A DNA stretch of 64,000 nucleotides from Collybia mongolica (taxonomy: Eukaryota; Basidiomycota; Agaricomycetes; Agaricales; Clitocybaceae), in contig JAAXNY010000001.1 in assembly GCA_013420905.1 (NCBI GenBank), forward strand, positions 434,001-498,000. The letters run 5' to 3'. Below the pieces are notes generated by a model. The model was not told the DNA's origin, ran no database searches, and worked only from the letters and a program-made list of their open reading frames with translations. Below, in pieces: positions 49,131 through 59,806 of this stretch. Position 1 is the stretch's first letter. Each line of letters opens with the position of its first letter. A program made the translations under genes and the position numbers.

Positions 49131-50671
49131 ATGACTTCTCCCGAGTTAACGTTAACTTTTCGTAATGTCCCTTCTGCTCAGCACCGTCTGACCAGCATCT
49201 CTTCGCATGTCCACAGTCACCAAAGTCAGGCTGGATCTCGACCAAAGATCGTTGTAACCAGAAATCTCGGCCCAAATGTGATGCCTCTTCTCCACGAAAG
49301 AAGCGATCTTGAGGTGAGTAAAGCCCAGCCGCCCACTTGGGTTGGGTAATAACTTCGAGGGAAGTTAGTGCTGTGGCCCGAGGATCGGGTTGTTGATCGC
49401 AACTGGCTCCTTAAAAACATACCTGGAGCGGCGGGTGTATTAGTGATGATAACCGAAAAGGTGAGCATGTTGGTCTCGATGTTGGAATTGATTAACACGC
49501 AGTGACTCTAGATTGACAAAGAGTTGTTGGACGCAGGTGCTTCTGATATCAGTTAGAATTCCGGTAGATCTGATTGGTATTGTCTCCCCACTCGAAGCTG
49601 GCCCTACCCTACTCGTGGTATCTACAATGTCCGTCGGATATGGTAGGTTCAACAACACAGACGATCTAAATCAGAGAAAGCTGACGTATATATTCCTCAG
49701 AACATGCAGATCTCCCTGAACTTGGAAAACGCGGAATCAAGTTTGGATATACCCCTGACGTGCTAACTGGTGCAGGTACGACTTGGATTCGGTCCGTATT
49801 TCGACGTTCACTACAAATTTGACCTCTGTACGAACTAGTTGCCGACCTCTCCGTCATGCTTGCTCTAATGGCAGGCAGAAACGCCGGGGAAGTCATCACA
49901 TTAGTACAAGACAGCAAAGTAAGCTCTGGACACTTGATGGTTCTCGCCTTGGTATAAATTTGCCGTTACCAGTGGCCATCTTCACCTTGGGCCCCCTTCG
50001 GGTTCTGCGGACCTCAGCTGAGCACATCTCCTAACTCGCCCAAACGCACTGTCGGTTTCCTCGGCTTTGGCCGGATATCACAAGCAACCCTTGCTCGTCT
50101 GATCCCTTTTGGAATTACAGATTGCATATACTCATCCAACCCATCGTCTCAACCAACCCCCGCACGCGACGAGGCTCTTGCCAAGCAGCACGGCCTCAAG
50201 TCTCTTAGACGCGTGGATGTTGATGAACTCGCACGAGAGAGCGACGTATTGTTCGTATTGGCGCCTGGAGGACCGACCACGAGACATCTCGTGAATGAGG
50301 CATTCTTGAAGAAAATGAAAAAGACAAGCATTCTCGTCAATACTAGTAGGGGGACGTTAGTAGATTCGGACGCACTCGGTAAGGCACTCCGTGAAGGATG
50401 GATTTGGGGTGCGGGTTTGGATGTCGTTGAGGGCGAGCCGCATATCACAGCAGAGCATGTCCTGGTCAAGGAGCCTCGGTGAGACTCTACTTCGTTGCTG
50501 TAGTAAGGTTCCGCCAACCAGTACACATCTAGCTGTGTTGTATTGCCACATATTGGAAGCGCGACGTTAGAGGCACGAGTTGGAATGGCAACATTGGCTG
50601 TGAAGAACCTCCTTGCGGCTTTGGATGGAGTCGAGATGCCGGCTTCTGTTGACTTACCCAACAGATCCTGA
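49131..50671 (+). CDS. D-2-hydroxyacid dehydrogenase, glyoxylate/hydroxypyruvate reductase type
   Basis: NAD(P)H-dependent reduction of glyoxylate or hydroxypyruvate is the likely role; other 2-oxoacids are possible. The N-terminal lobe begins after a Ser-rich leader with PKIVVTRNLGPNVMPLLHER. Short exons supply WPEDRVVDRNWLLKNI, ASLRVVSTMSVGYDHADLPE (with an intron in the middle) and RGIKFGYTPDVLTGAVADLS. The Rossmann fold has GFLGFGRISQATLARL. Catalytic residues are visible: Arg in ILVNTSRGTLVDSD, Glu in GLDVVEGEPHITAEH and His in VVLPHIGSATLEARVG. It ends DLPNRS at 50671. About seven introns are needed, clustered in the 5' half. A longer N-terminus in the same frame cannot be excluded and could be a targeting peptide; the ATG at 49131 was preferred. 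Confidence 0.88.
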
Positions 50672-51872
50672 CCTGGCATACTAGAATTATCTAAGATGAA
50701 GTCATAAAGTTCGCGACATTGCCTGCATTTTTCTTGGAACGGAAGGTCTTGGGTTTCGGAGTGAAGGCCTCGTTTGGGCATGGGGTGACAAGTTGTAGGC
50801 GTTGTGAGTTTCGTCCAAGGAAGAGATATGTCTGGGAGAACGTCAATGCAATGGCATACATTACTCCTTGGAAACTGAAAATGTGCTGTGTTTACAGACC
50901 ACCAGCGGGAAAACTAGAGCTTCTATTGACGACAAATCATTGAGATTACCCAAGTTTTAGTAACATACCAACATGATATTCCTTCCTCCTCACATTCGTA
51001 ATGCAGAGTTCCTTGTAAAGAATTCAAATCCACCATGTATGAACGTTTCCTAGAAATTGTGGGTATGATAAAGACCCAGGTGTACCCCACAAGCTTATGG
51101 CGTGGATTCTGCCCTGAATGTATTGACTCCTATCAGAGGCAGTTATAGATTATTAGAAGGAGCGTTGACACTGCCCAAGGCGCTCCCATTTCCTGTGATT
51201 GACCAAATGCCAGCCAGAGGACCCGGGGAGCCTACAGAACTGACACAAACCCGCTTTCGCCGTGCAGCTTTCGCCCCCCCTGCCTTGCTTGACAAATTCC
51301 CCTGCTGAATACGAGAGGCGTAATCAAGTCCTTTGTCACAGGGCTTGTCCCGTGCCATAGCCCTTGTTGTATTGCGTAGAGTAGCCCATTACAATTGTTT
51401 TTGAAAGATCCTTGACACCGCATCTGTTGACTTTGAATGGGTTGGAAGGACATACGCCGTGCTACGCATGTTGGCACGAAAAGGAAACGCGATACACGAA
51501 ACGTACTGTAGGTTTCAAACAGATCCAACGATACCTGACGACACCTCCCCAACACATTATCTCGTTGACTGTCGAACCAGGACATTCTTCTTCCATCCGA
51601 GTCTGTGCTTGGCTTTTTCGCAGTCTTTCACTCTTGCGCGTCGTTCGACTTTAGGTCTGTTCGTTGTTTATATTTCTGGGGGCGTCGCGTTGTGGCGGGT
51701 GGTTATGTACTGTAGTGTTGTGTTGAGGAATGTCTCAAGTCTAAACAGCGATCTTTGGGTTCTCTGAAAGACACTGACCACACTCATCCAGAGCTGGGCG
51801 CAGAAATAGCGTAATTTCATTCTTAATTCCGATTCCATTCCATCTGCAGCATATCTCAGCCCATCATGCATC
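50672..51872. other. intergenic region
   Basis: About 1.2 kb with no supported gene. Open frames overlap on both strands and lack domains. Confidence 0.45.
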
Positions 51873-52973
51873 ATGCCTGACTCAAACTCAAATCCACTCC
51901 CAACTCAACGCGAAATCGAAGAATTATTCTCAGCCCATCCCTTATGCGTCAAGATAGCAAGTGCACATCGCATGTGCTTGGAAGTTGAGCGCGCCGTAAC
52001 AGCCAACCAAAGAAAGACGATCTATGCCAGAATCCTTGGCTATCTCATCATCCACGCACCAAACGACCAGGCCCAAGCCCATGTAATCACGGATGTTGTG
52101 TCATGCAACAGCGATGACAAGGCACTATTGTAACTCGGCGAGTATTACCTCAACCACTTCACGCGTCCATGTAAGGCCCCTTTTTACTGCCCTGACACGC
52201 TACTGCAAGTCAAAAGGCTATAAATGTTGAACTCCTGCGCCTTCATGGCCCGCATCACGGCCGTCCTTTAACGAACTTGATGACATGATTAACACAATGT
52301 TAGTGATGGTTCCGAAGGATCACCAAGAAGCAAAGAAAAACGCGAGTTCATCAGTATGTTTGAAAGTTGTGCGTTAATTAGCGGCTCTATTGAATAAGGC
52401 CCGAGTCCAGGATGGATTTCGATGTATGGTTACCGGGATATATGATAGAACACATCTAGTACAAAAGGAGGACTTGATGGCCCAATTGGAGGAGCAATTT
52501 TCTGCGACAGGTATCAGCCCCGGATCAGCGTCTACGCGATGTGCGCATATCTTGAGCCAGTCAACCGGCCTGGATATTTTGGAACATTTAGGTTCTAAAA
52601 ATACCTTTCAAAAACTCCGAAACTTCAAGACTTAGGTGTACACCGTCTCGAAAATATTCTCACTCTCGTCATGGACATCCACGATAGATTTGACCAACCA
52701 GAAATATGGTTTAAGGAAAATGGTACGCCTTATGTCCTATATAGAGATTGCCCTTGATACCATTTGACCATCCAGGACATCGAAGTCGCGCATCTTTCTG
52801 GTGCGGGCAAAAATATTGAGAAGTTGCAACGAGACCTCGAGCTACCGTCGCTTCTGTCTTTTGAGTGGAACTTTTGGGGGACCAATTTGGATCCTAGATG
52901 TGTCCCCGATGTCAGACTGATGTTCGTTTACTCGAAGCTTGGTCGCCGGGGGGCAGTAGGCGGTAACGTCTGA
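51873..52973 (+). pseudogene. HNH-nuclease-domain protein, probable pseudogene
   Basis: The reading starts MPDSNSNPLPTQREIEELFS, a common beginning of agaricomycete proteins with an HNH module. After about 86 residues there is an in-frame TAA (52131-52133) inside the otherwise conserved ALLxLGEYYLNHFTRP. Later fragments are RPSFNELDDMINTML, VQDGFRCMVTGIYDRTHL and TRCAHILSQS, the HNH-like CAHI motif. Then the frame shifts to LGVHRLENILTLVMDIHDRF. A good intron (about 52723-52774) joins KENG to DIEVAHLSGAGKNIEKLQRD. The stop plus the frameshift near 52620-52635 argue for inactivation. An unusual intron could rescue one lesion but hardly both. Confidence 0.68.
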
Positions 52974-53979
52974 ATTTATTGTTTGCAGAATCTTTCTGCT
53001 CGCAAGTTCCAATTTAAAGTTCAACTTCAGTGCGTGCATGTTTTAAACTACCCTTCACGCCGCTTCTTATGTGTGAGTAAACTCCTTAGGCATACCATCC
53101 CCCAACGGAGATGCCAGCGCTGTTTCAATGCGCAGTCAACATGATTTAGACGATTCAAGGGGCACAGAGAGTACAGCCTCTCATGATATCGTGGACTAGG
53201 AGGCCGTCGCCAGGACCAATGTTCAACGCGATAATTTTTGTGGTTCGCACCAAATGATGACGGACCATTCTCAAGTTTGAATACTGTAATAAGGAGAATA
53301 GTGACCATGGCGGTTCTACGATAATAACATTACGTCTCGCGCCTGGATATTACACCAGCTAGCTAATGTACACGGCTCGAGTATACCAGCAACTTGAAGT
53401 TTGGTTGCCAGGACCAGTAGGGGCTCGCTTCTAGATTGGGGTCCATGATTGAAGTCGTCTCAGTACCTGTCTAATTGCTCACATGTCGCGCGTATAGGCA
53501 TACACATTTGAGTACTTTGGCATAAATTTAACGTTGCGTGCTCTGGGCAGTCTAAGTAGAAAATCCGGCGTCAGGGATGACCTTTCGTGTAACTAATGAT
53601 GGTCTGTCGCCACTGGCAGGAGACCTCTGCTGTAATGATGACGGAATCTTCTCAAGTTTGAGTGTTGGGAGTTGATAGGGAGAACGGTGGCTGCGGTGGT
53701 AAGTAACCGATGTTGTCTCTCTACCCGCGAGATTCCTCACACTCGTCGCAAGTAAGTAGTCAAGTATTCACGCTGTTAGCTCGAGGACACGCACATCCTA
53801 AATAATTTGGAATGAAATGATATTGCGTGCGCTAATGTGATCTGATCGAGGCGAATGAAATCAAGTTGCCACGCGGATGGCACAGCCACTACGCCCTTGG
53901 ACCGTGACCACGTTGACCTTTTGACTTTCCGCATTCGAGTTTGTTATAATAACGTGCGAATCCGAAATCATCTGCACCG
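52974..53979. other. intergenic region
   Basis: About 1 kb. Two segments resemble each other imperfectly: around 53160-53290 and around 53560-53660 both contain GATGACGGA followed by TTCTCAAGTTTGA and later AGGGAGAA/AGGAGAAT near GTGG/GTGACC. This suggests an old duplication or a dispersed repeat. No gene seen. Confidence 0.4.
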
Positions 53980-55816
53980 ATGGCTTCCATGGCCCAGAAG
54001 GCGGTGGATAATGACTACGAAGAAGCGAAGTTTATGGTAACTGAACGGGAAGACACGGGCCACTTCCGCAGAGCACATGTTGTGGGCGGTAGGGTGCGTT
54101 CTGTCTTATGAATATATGCGCGGTCATGGTCTATTGGATGAGACGGGTCAAAGGTCACTGTAATATCAGTATCCGGGGAGTATCCAAATCTGCAATATGC
54201 ATTGGATTTTGCGAAGAAAGTATTTCTTCCCTCTGGTTATCCCGAGAGTGTTTCTCCAGGTGTGTCATTTACCGTAACATATTTTGCATGCCTAACTGAG
54301 ATTTCTGTGTCAGACTACCTTCGGTAGGACTTTAGAGGGTTTCCAGTCATGAATGCTTCACCAAGTGACAGATACCAGGTTCTAAATGCACTACAGGCCT
54401 TCTGTAGCTCCCTAGCGGGTTTGTTGTCGTCCAGAGCTGTACTTGAAGGCATTTCCTTTGCGCGTTCATAGTCCAGTAGTTTCTCAAACGATTTCTGCAG
54501 GTTTCGGTGTTGGGAATCCGACCGCCTCCGCCACGCATGCCCTACTGTTGACTATTGTTCAAGACGTTTTCAGCCGGTTGACAAGTCAGTATCATATATA
54601 TTCTGTTCCTTCCCATCTGATTTTACCCCTCACCCCAAAATTCAGCCATCTTCGGAGCGTATGCATTTGGATCGTCCCTTGTTCCTGAGGCCAAAACCTA
54701 CCGTTTCCTTGCTGACATGCTCAACGATACTGCAATTATCCTTGACACACTATCTCCTTTGCTTACATCTCCTTCTCTTCCATTCCATGTCCCTGGTCTA
54801 CGTGTGGGTGCATTGTGTTTAAGCGCATCGTTCCGGGCACTCTGTGGAATTGCCGCCGGTGGCTCGAAAGCGGCTATAACTCTTCATTTTGCTACCCCTA
54901 TCGATGGTTCGGGCGATGTTGGTGATCTAAATGCTAAAGACTCCAGCAAGGAGACTGTTCTGGTCCTTATGGGCATGCTGGTATGTATTTTTTTTTTTTT
55001 GATGTTCACCGGAAGCACATGCTGATGACCTTTAACTCGACTTAGCTTGGTTCGTTAGTTGTTCCACGCCTAACTTCAGCGTGGTCGACATATACATCCC
55101 TCTTCTTACTGGTCGGCCTCCATCTGGCGATCAATTACATGGGTGTGCGTGGGCTTACCCTTCGTTCACTTAACCGACAGAGAACGGCAATTGCCTGGGG
55201 TTTGTATCGGTCATCTGGGAATTCGAAAGTTCCATCTCCTACTGAAATATCCACGATGGAAAACATTCTCGGTCATCCCGCTCTCTTCCGCAATCCCATC
55301 AGCGGCTCCATTACTGGCCAGTGTGCGATTGGCTCGTCGTTCTCCGACAAATTCCATGCGGCCTCTCCCTCTCGCTTATTTGAACTCTTCGCGGAGGAAC
55401 GGTATCTGTTATGGTATGACCGTGGATGTCTCCAGTCGTCGAGTGATGGTCAGAGTATACGAGGCCCCCCCATGCTCCATATTTTCCTGAAAGATGGGTA
55501 TACAATGAACGATCAGCTCAGAGCATGGCTACATGCGTCTGAGCTCTGCAGGTTGACACCGCCTGAACGGCTTCGTATAAAGGACGGCCCCCGACACGCT
55601 GGTGATGATGAAGCTCTTAGACTTATCCGCACGACCCTCAGTCACACCCTCGAGCACTTCCCTGATTTTATTAAGGGGATGCAGTCCAATGGCTGGAATA
55701 CAATGGACATCGCACTAATGGCCGGATCGCCAAAGGCGGTGTTGACAAGAATAGATAATGCTTCGGGGAGCACACACATTGGGGATGGACAAGAGGAGGA
55801 CAAGAAGATCCGTTAG
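53980..55816 (+). CDS. RUS / DUF647 family protein (root-UVB-sensitive homologue)
   Basis: This is a conserved eukaryotic family of uncertain biochemistry, named from plant RUS proteins. The start at 53980 gives MASMAQKAVDNDYEEAKF. Joining across an intron gives VVGGR-VTVISVSGEYPNLQ, then FAKKVFLPSGYPESVSPDYL, a family hallmark. RYQVLNALQAFCSSLAGLLS follows, then SRAVLEGFGVGNPTASATHA. Later segments are TIFGAYAFGSSLVPEAKTYR, LADMLNDTAIILDTLSPLL, LCGIAAGGSKAAITLHFA, LNAKDSSKETVLVLMGMLLG and LHLAINYMGVRGLTLRSLNR. Two or three stretches are hydrophobic enough for membrane helices. The C-terminal third is less conserved and ends EEDKKIR. One intron (54449-54500) appears to use a GC donor; see findings. 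No frame lesion after splicing. Confidence 0.88.
54449..54500 (+). other. probable GC–AG intron in the RUS gene
   Basis: The exon reads GTACTTGAAG, followed by GCATTTCC; the intron ends TTTCTGCAG. Splicing here restores SRAVLEGFGVGNPTA in frame. Translating through it meets a TAG. The nearest GT donor (at GTACTT) would delete the conserved VLEG. Confidence 0.6.
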
Positions 55817-58215
55817 TCCTTTGTTGTTTCCTTGTACGATTTTCTACCTTGGAAGTATTTTTTTTTTCTGACTCGGGCGATGCTCTTCAGTCTTCCTCAG
55901 CCCAAATTAGCGTAACATATAGACTTGTTAGTGGGGTTTGCTCATCCAGGTTCGATCTGTTCTTCACAACGATGTTCTTGAAACCCAATGGGATTTCCCC
56001 GCGCTTAAACTCCGAGGTGTGGGGTAGCTTCGACGATCATGTCTCCTATCGGGGAATAACCTTGAGGGAGCTTTCTACATCATACCCCATTCAATTTTTC
56101 ACGAGGTTCTACTTCATGCTATTTGGGCGCAACGATTTACCCCTGTCTTCTTACAAAGGCCTGGGCGATGATGACTCGTGTTCGCATGTTGACTGTTCGC
56201 AATAAGGTCCGTGATTTCCATGCTTGACATCCCGCGAGTCGTTGAACTTAGGTTATAGCCGCCAGCAGCCGATCCTCAGGTCCCCTGGCCAAGACTTGAT
56301 CGAACAATGAATAAACGACATTCTCATGGCCAGCACCGCTAACTAACTGTCTCCAACCTTCTTGTTCTTCCTCTGCTTCATCCACCCTGGTAATGCTAAG
56401 CGCCGCCGCCGGCGGTACTCATACGCTCCTTATCGTAAAAGCCGAGGGCTGAAGCGTCCCTTGGCATTTTCTCCACTCTGAGCTGCGCGGGTCGCATAAA
56501 CGACACTCGTTCACGATTCTTCGTTTGTCATCGATCCGCATGCTCACGATGATGTTGACCGGTCTTCTCACTACGTTGTGGCTTTGTTCGGTCCGGATCT
56601 CAATTGTCGTGTACAGCGACTCTGCTGTCCTGTCCGATCGTGGTACATCGGCGTGGAAGACAGTGACCCTTTCCTATGATGTTATACTTCCCCACGAGAA
56701 GTATTGATGTGGGTGGAAAAACCTCGCATCGTCTAAATAAAAGCATCATTTCGGTATACCGGACTTCAAAGCGGTAGTCATGGAATTTTTTTTTTTTTTG
56801 TGCGATAAGCCGACCCTCGCTGATTTGACAGTCAACCGGATGCAATTGATATTCAGCAGATACCGGCCCCGAAATCAGCGCGTTGACAAGATCGATTTGA
56901 CATTAGTTAAAATGATTACACAGGTCTTAGGAAGTAATGGAGGTTAACCCCGGCCCTCTCAGAATCAAACACATCCCATGTTTGGCCGCCTTTCAAGCGC
57001 CTCGATGCGAGCCAGTGCCTTACCGGACGCCGCAATAAGCGCTCGATAACGGTTAAGGCTTCATACGATTCCGATCCACAGTCAAGTCCTAGTTGAAAAT
57101 AACCTTCCTGCGCAGTGGTTATACCACCGCGCCTGGATCTCCTACTTACCTCATGCCACACTGTCGGATACTTTCTTCCTCATTTGGTCTCCACCTTTCT
57201 CTGTCCCCCCCGTTCTTTTCCGAGCTTCTCTCGACCCAGGTCCCCATCTGATTCTCAAAGCCGGGACCCGGGGCACCGTAATCTTGGAATATTCTCCATC
57301 GCAAGGCACAGCAGCTGTTTACACGCCTTCGAGAAAAGCATAGCCTCATCGTAAGCTCTTCCTTGCCTTCTCCAAGACGCCCACAGTCAAAACCCATTGT
57401 CCTCTCGCTTCCCCACCCTCTCGGCCCGCACTCCACGGGCCGATCGACATTCCATTGCATTCTACCCACCTCACTTTTCGACAATGACGCACCCAAATCC
57501 CACCTTTCCCCCACCTCTTGAAAAATACCAGAACGAGTCGATGTTCCCACTGTCATGTCCTATTACATAGGACAAGCCCAAGACGGAGCGCAAGCGCAAA
57601 GGATTGGCTGGGCACCTCGTTTTGCGGCCGCTACTGTTTAGCCTAAGCCCCGCCAATGACGAGTATTCAGGTAACGACATCGAGAAGCAGGACGATATTG
57701 GTATATGGGCGGCAACCCTGTCAGGGTCGACGTATGAGTCAAAACGAGCCTCACAAAGGCTCGATCAAAAGAGGCGTTTTCTTCTGGAGGCTTTATCAGG
57801 TCTTATCTAATTGATCTTGATGGTGATCAGTGGAGCGCTCGAAGGCCGATCAGGGGGGGTGGTGGGGGGGGAGAGGTACAGTATGGGCGGGACGTACCGC
57901 GACGCGGAACCTATTTTGCGCTTTGTTTTTGTTTTGTCTCTTTTGTTCCAACCCCTTTGTCGAGTTCCAAAAATCAAATTGGCAGCCAATCTAATCTGAA
58001 ATCAGTCGGTCGCGCATGGGGGGAGGGAGGGGGCGGTATACGTAACATACGTACACCCCCACCTTCTCCAAGCCAGCCATCCTTTTTTTTTTTTATCCCC
58101 CACATATCTCCGGATGTGCCATATTCCGCCACGAGCGCCAAAGCGACGGCGGTGCTTATGTATATACTGTCTCGCCCTTATGCATGCTCCTTTGTCTCTC
58201 CCCCGGGCGGGACTA

Positions 58216-58226
58216 GGGGGGGGGGG
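58216..58226 (+). repeat. homopolymeric G run (11 nt)
   Basis: Eleven consecutive G are followed by CCCC. Similar shorter G runs lie at 57855-57880 (several runs of 6-8 G). Confidence 0.85.
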
Positions 58227-59288
58227 CCCCACACCCACGTGGGGCCGAACACGTCTGGCGGCGGGTGGCCGTGTGCTGTTCCATTCGCGGCGTGGGTGTG
58301 TGGCTGTTGTGTCCATGTCAAGTATTTCGGGTTCCACACGCCAGGCACGGGAGGGGGTGGTGTGTGGTTGTGTCCGACATTCGTTGTTATCGGTGGGTGT
58401 CGCCCCAGCTTATGTATCTCGTGTTTCTTTCGTTTTTTGCGTTTTTTGCGGTTCACGGCCATGTGGGTGTGTGCGAAAGTCGCATCGTTTTATCCGTGAT
58501 TATATTTCAGTAGTAATCAGAGGGGAGTTGCAGTACTCAGTTAGGGACTAGACTAATTAATACTAAATAAAAGTCGTTGTGGGGGTTCCGCGATGCTCTG
58601 TATAACCCTAAACCTAAAGAAAGTCCAAAACCCATGGTCGGGCGTTACGGCCCACGACACACGACCCACGACCCACGAGCCCAAGAAAGTCCAACTTACA
58701 ACTATAGCCATAGCCAGTCACGGCGCATCAACGTTGACCTCCATATCATGCATACATACGACCAATCCCGATCCCGAATAAACTCCACATCACACATCTA
58801 GACAGAGACAGAGATAAGAGACCCAAAACAATATACAGTAGATAAGCCCGAGAAGTAATGCAGTACACACCCCCCCCTTCCGATCATGCATTCATTCGGA
58901 CTCGCATTCGGTTTCGGTTTCGCATTTCGCATTTCACATTCACATTCCGCACATCACACCTAGCGAAAAATTCAATATATTCATACATTGCTATTCGGGG
59001 TGCCGGCCTGGTTGATGGTAAGGCAGTAGGATCAGTAGGGTCGTAGAGTCGTAGATACTAGACAGTAGACAGTAAAAATCGTAGATCGTAGGTAAGTAAA
59101 ATGACAAACAGCACAGATATCGATAATCGATATTTAAAAAAAAAAAGCAGCAGCTGAGGCGAGGCGAGGTAGGGATATGGATATGGAGTAGGAGTAGGAG
59201 ATGCGCTCTGGATATGGATACGGAGAGCAGAAAATCGAATCAACGATCGATACACGGATCCAAGTAAAAAAAAAAAAGTAAAAAAAAA

Positions 59289-59304
59289 GGGGGGGGGGGG
59301 GGGG
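59289..59304 (+). repeat. homopolymeric G run (16 nt)
   Basis: Sixteen G directly follow an A-rich stretch (about 59263-59288). Together they form an A/G-only purine tract. Confidence 0.9.
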
Positions 59305-59397
59305 CGTGATACAGAGAGACAGACACAGAAAAAACGCGAAAAACACAACTCAAAGAAAACGAGAGCCGAGAGCCGAGAACCGCGAAGAACAGAGGGA

Positions 59398-59414
59398 GGG
59401 GGGGGGGGGGGGGG
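59398..59414 (+). repeat. homopolymeric G run (17 nt)
   Basis: Seventeen G, preceded by AGAGGGA, lie about 93 bp from the 16-nt run. Length in the assembly may be inexact because such runs are hard to sequence. Confidence 0.9.
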
Positions 59415-59806
59415 TAACATATGTACAAGAATCAAGCGCGTGCGCGCGTGTGTGGCTGTGTGGCTGACTGGGTGTATGGCTGAGTGGCTGGGTGGGGATG
59501 GGTAGCTAGCTGGACGGGTAGCTGGACGGGTAACTGGGAAGTCGCACGCAACAACGGATAACGGCGTGGTAGTGGTAGTGGCAATGGTAGTGGTAGACGG
59601 CAGGCAGGCAAAGACGGACTTTTTGGACAAATCAAGCAGGCAATAATTTAACGCCGGGGGACGGGGGGCGTGGCATAGTTCATAGGTCATGGCGCAGGTC
59701 GTAGTCGGGGGGGTATGCATCACAAAAATCACACAGGGGGGTTATATCCGTCGGGCTCAGGGCTCAGGGTGCGAGGTGCGGGGTACAGGGTACAAGGCGT
59801 GGGTGC

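Larger units (their letters stand above)
55817..59806. other. gene-poor, low-complexity region
   Basis: About 4 kb without a supported gene. The first 2 kb has short unrecognisable frames. From about 57800 onward the DNA is rich in G runs, C/A-rich microsatellite-like tracts (for example repeated CGACCCA units at 58650-58690) and oligo-A runs. Long frames seen here on either strand are low-complexity artefacts. Confidence 0.55.

Noticed and set aside
57146..57556. 136-codon minus-strand frame and overlapping plus-strand frames
   Set aside because: Compositionally ordinary but mutually overlapping, with no domain or conserved motif on either strand.
58640..58690. CGACCCA-type short repeats considered as a CRISPR-like or telomere-like array
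   Set aside because: Units are short, irregular and without spacers; the sequence is not a telomere motif and the organism is eukaryotic.
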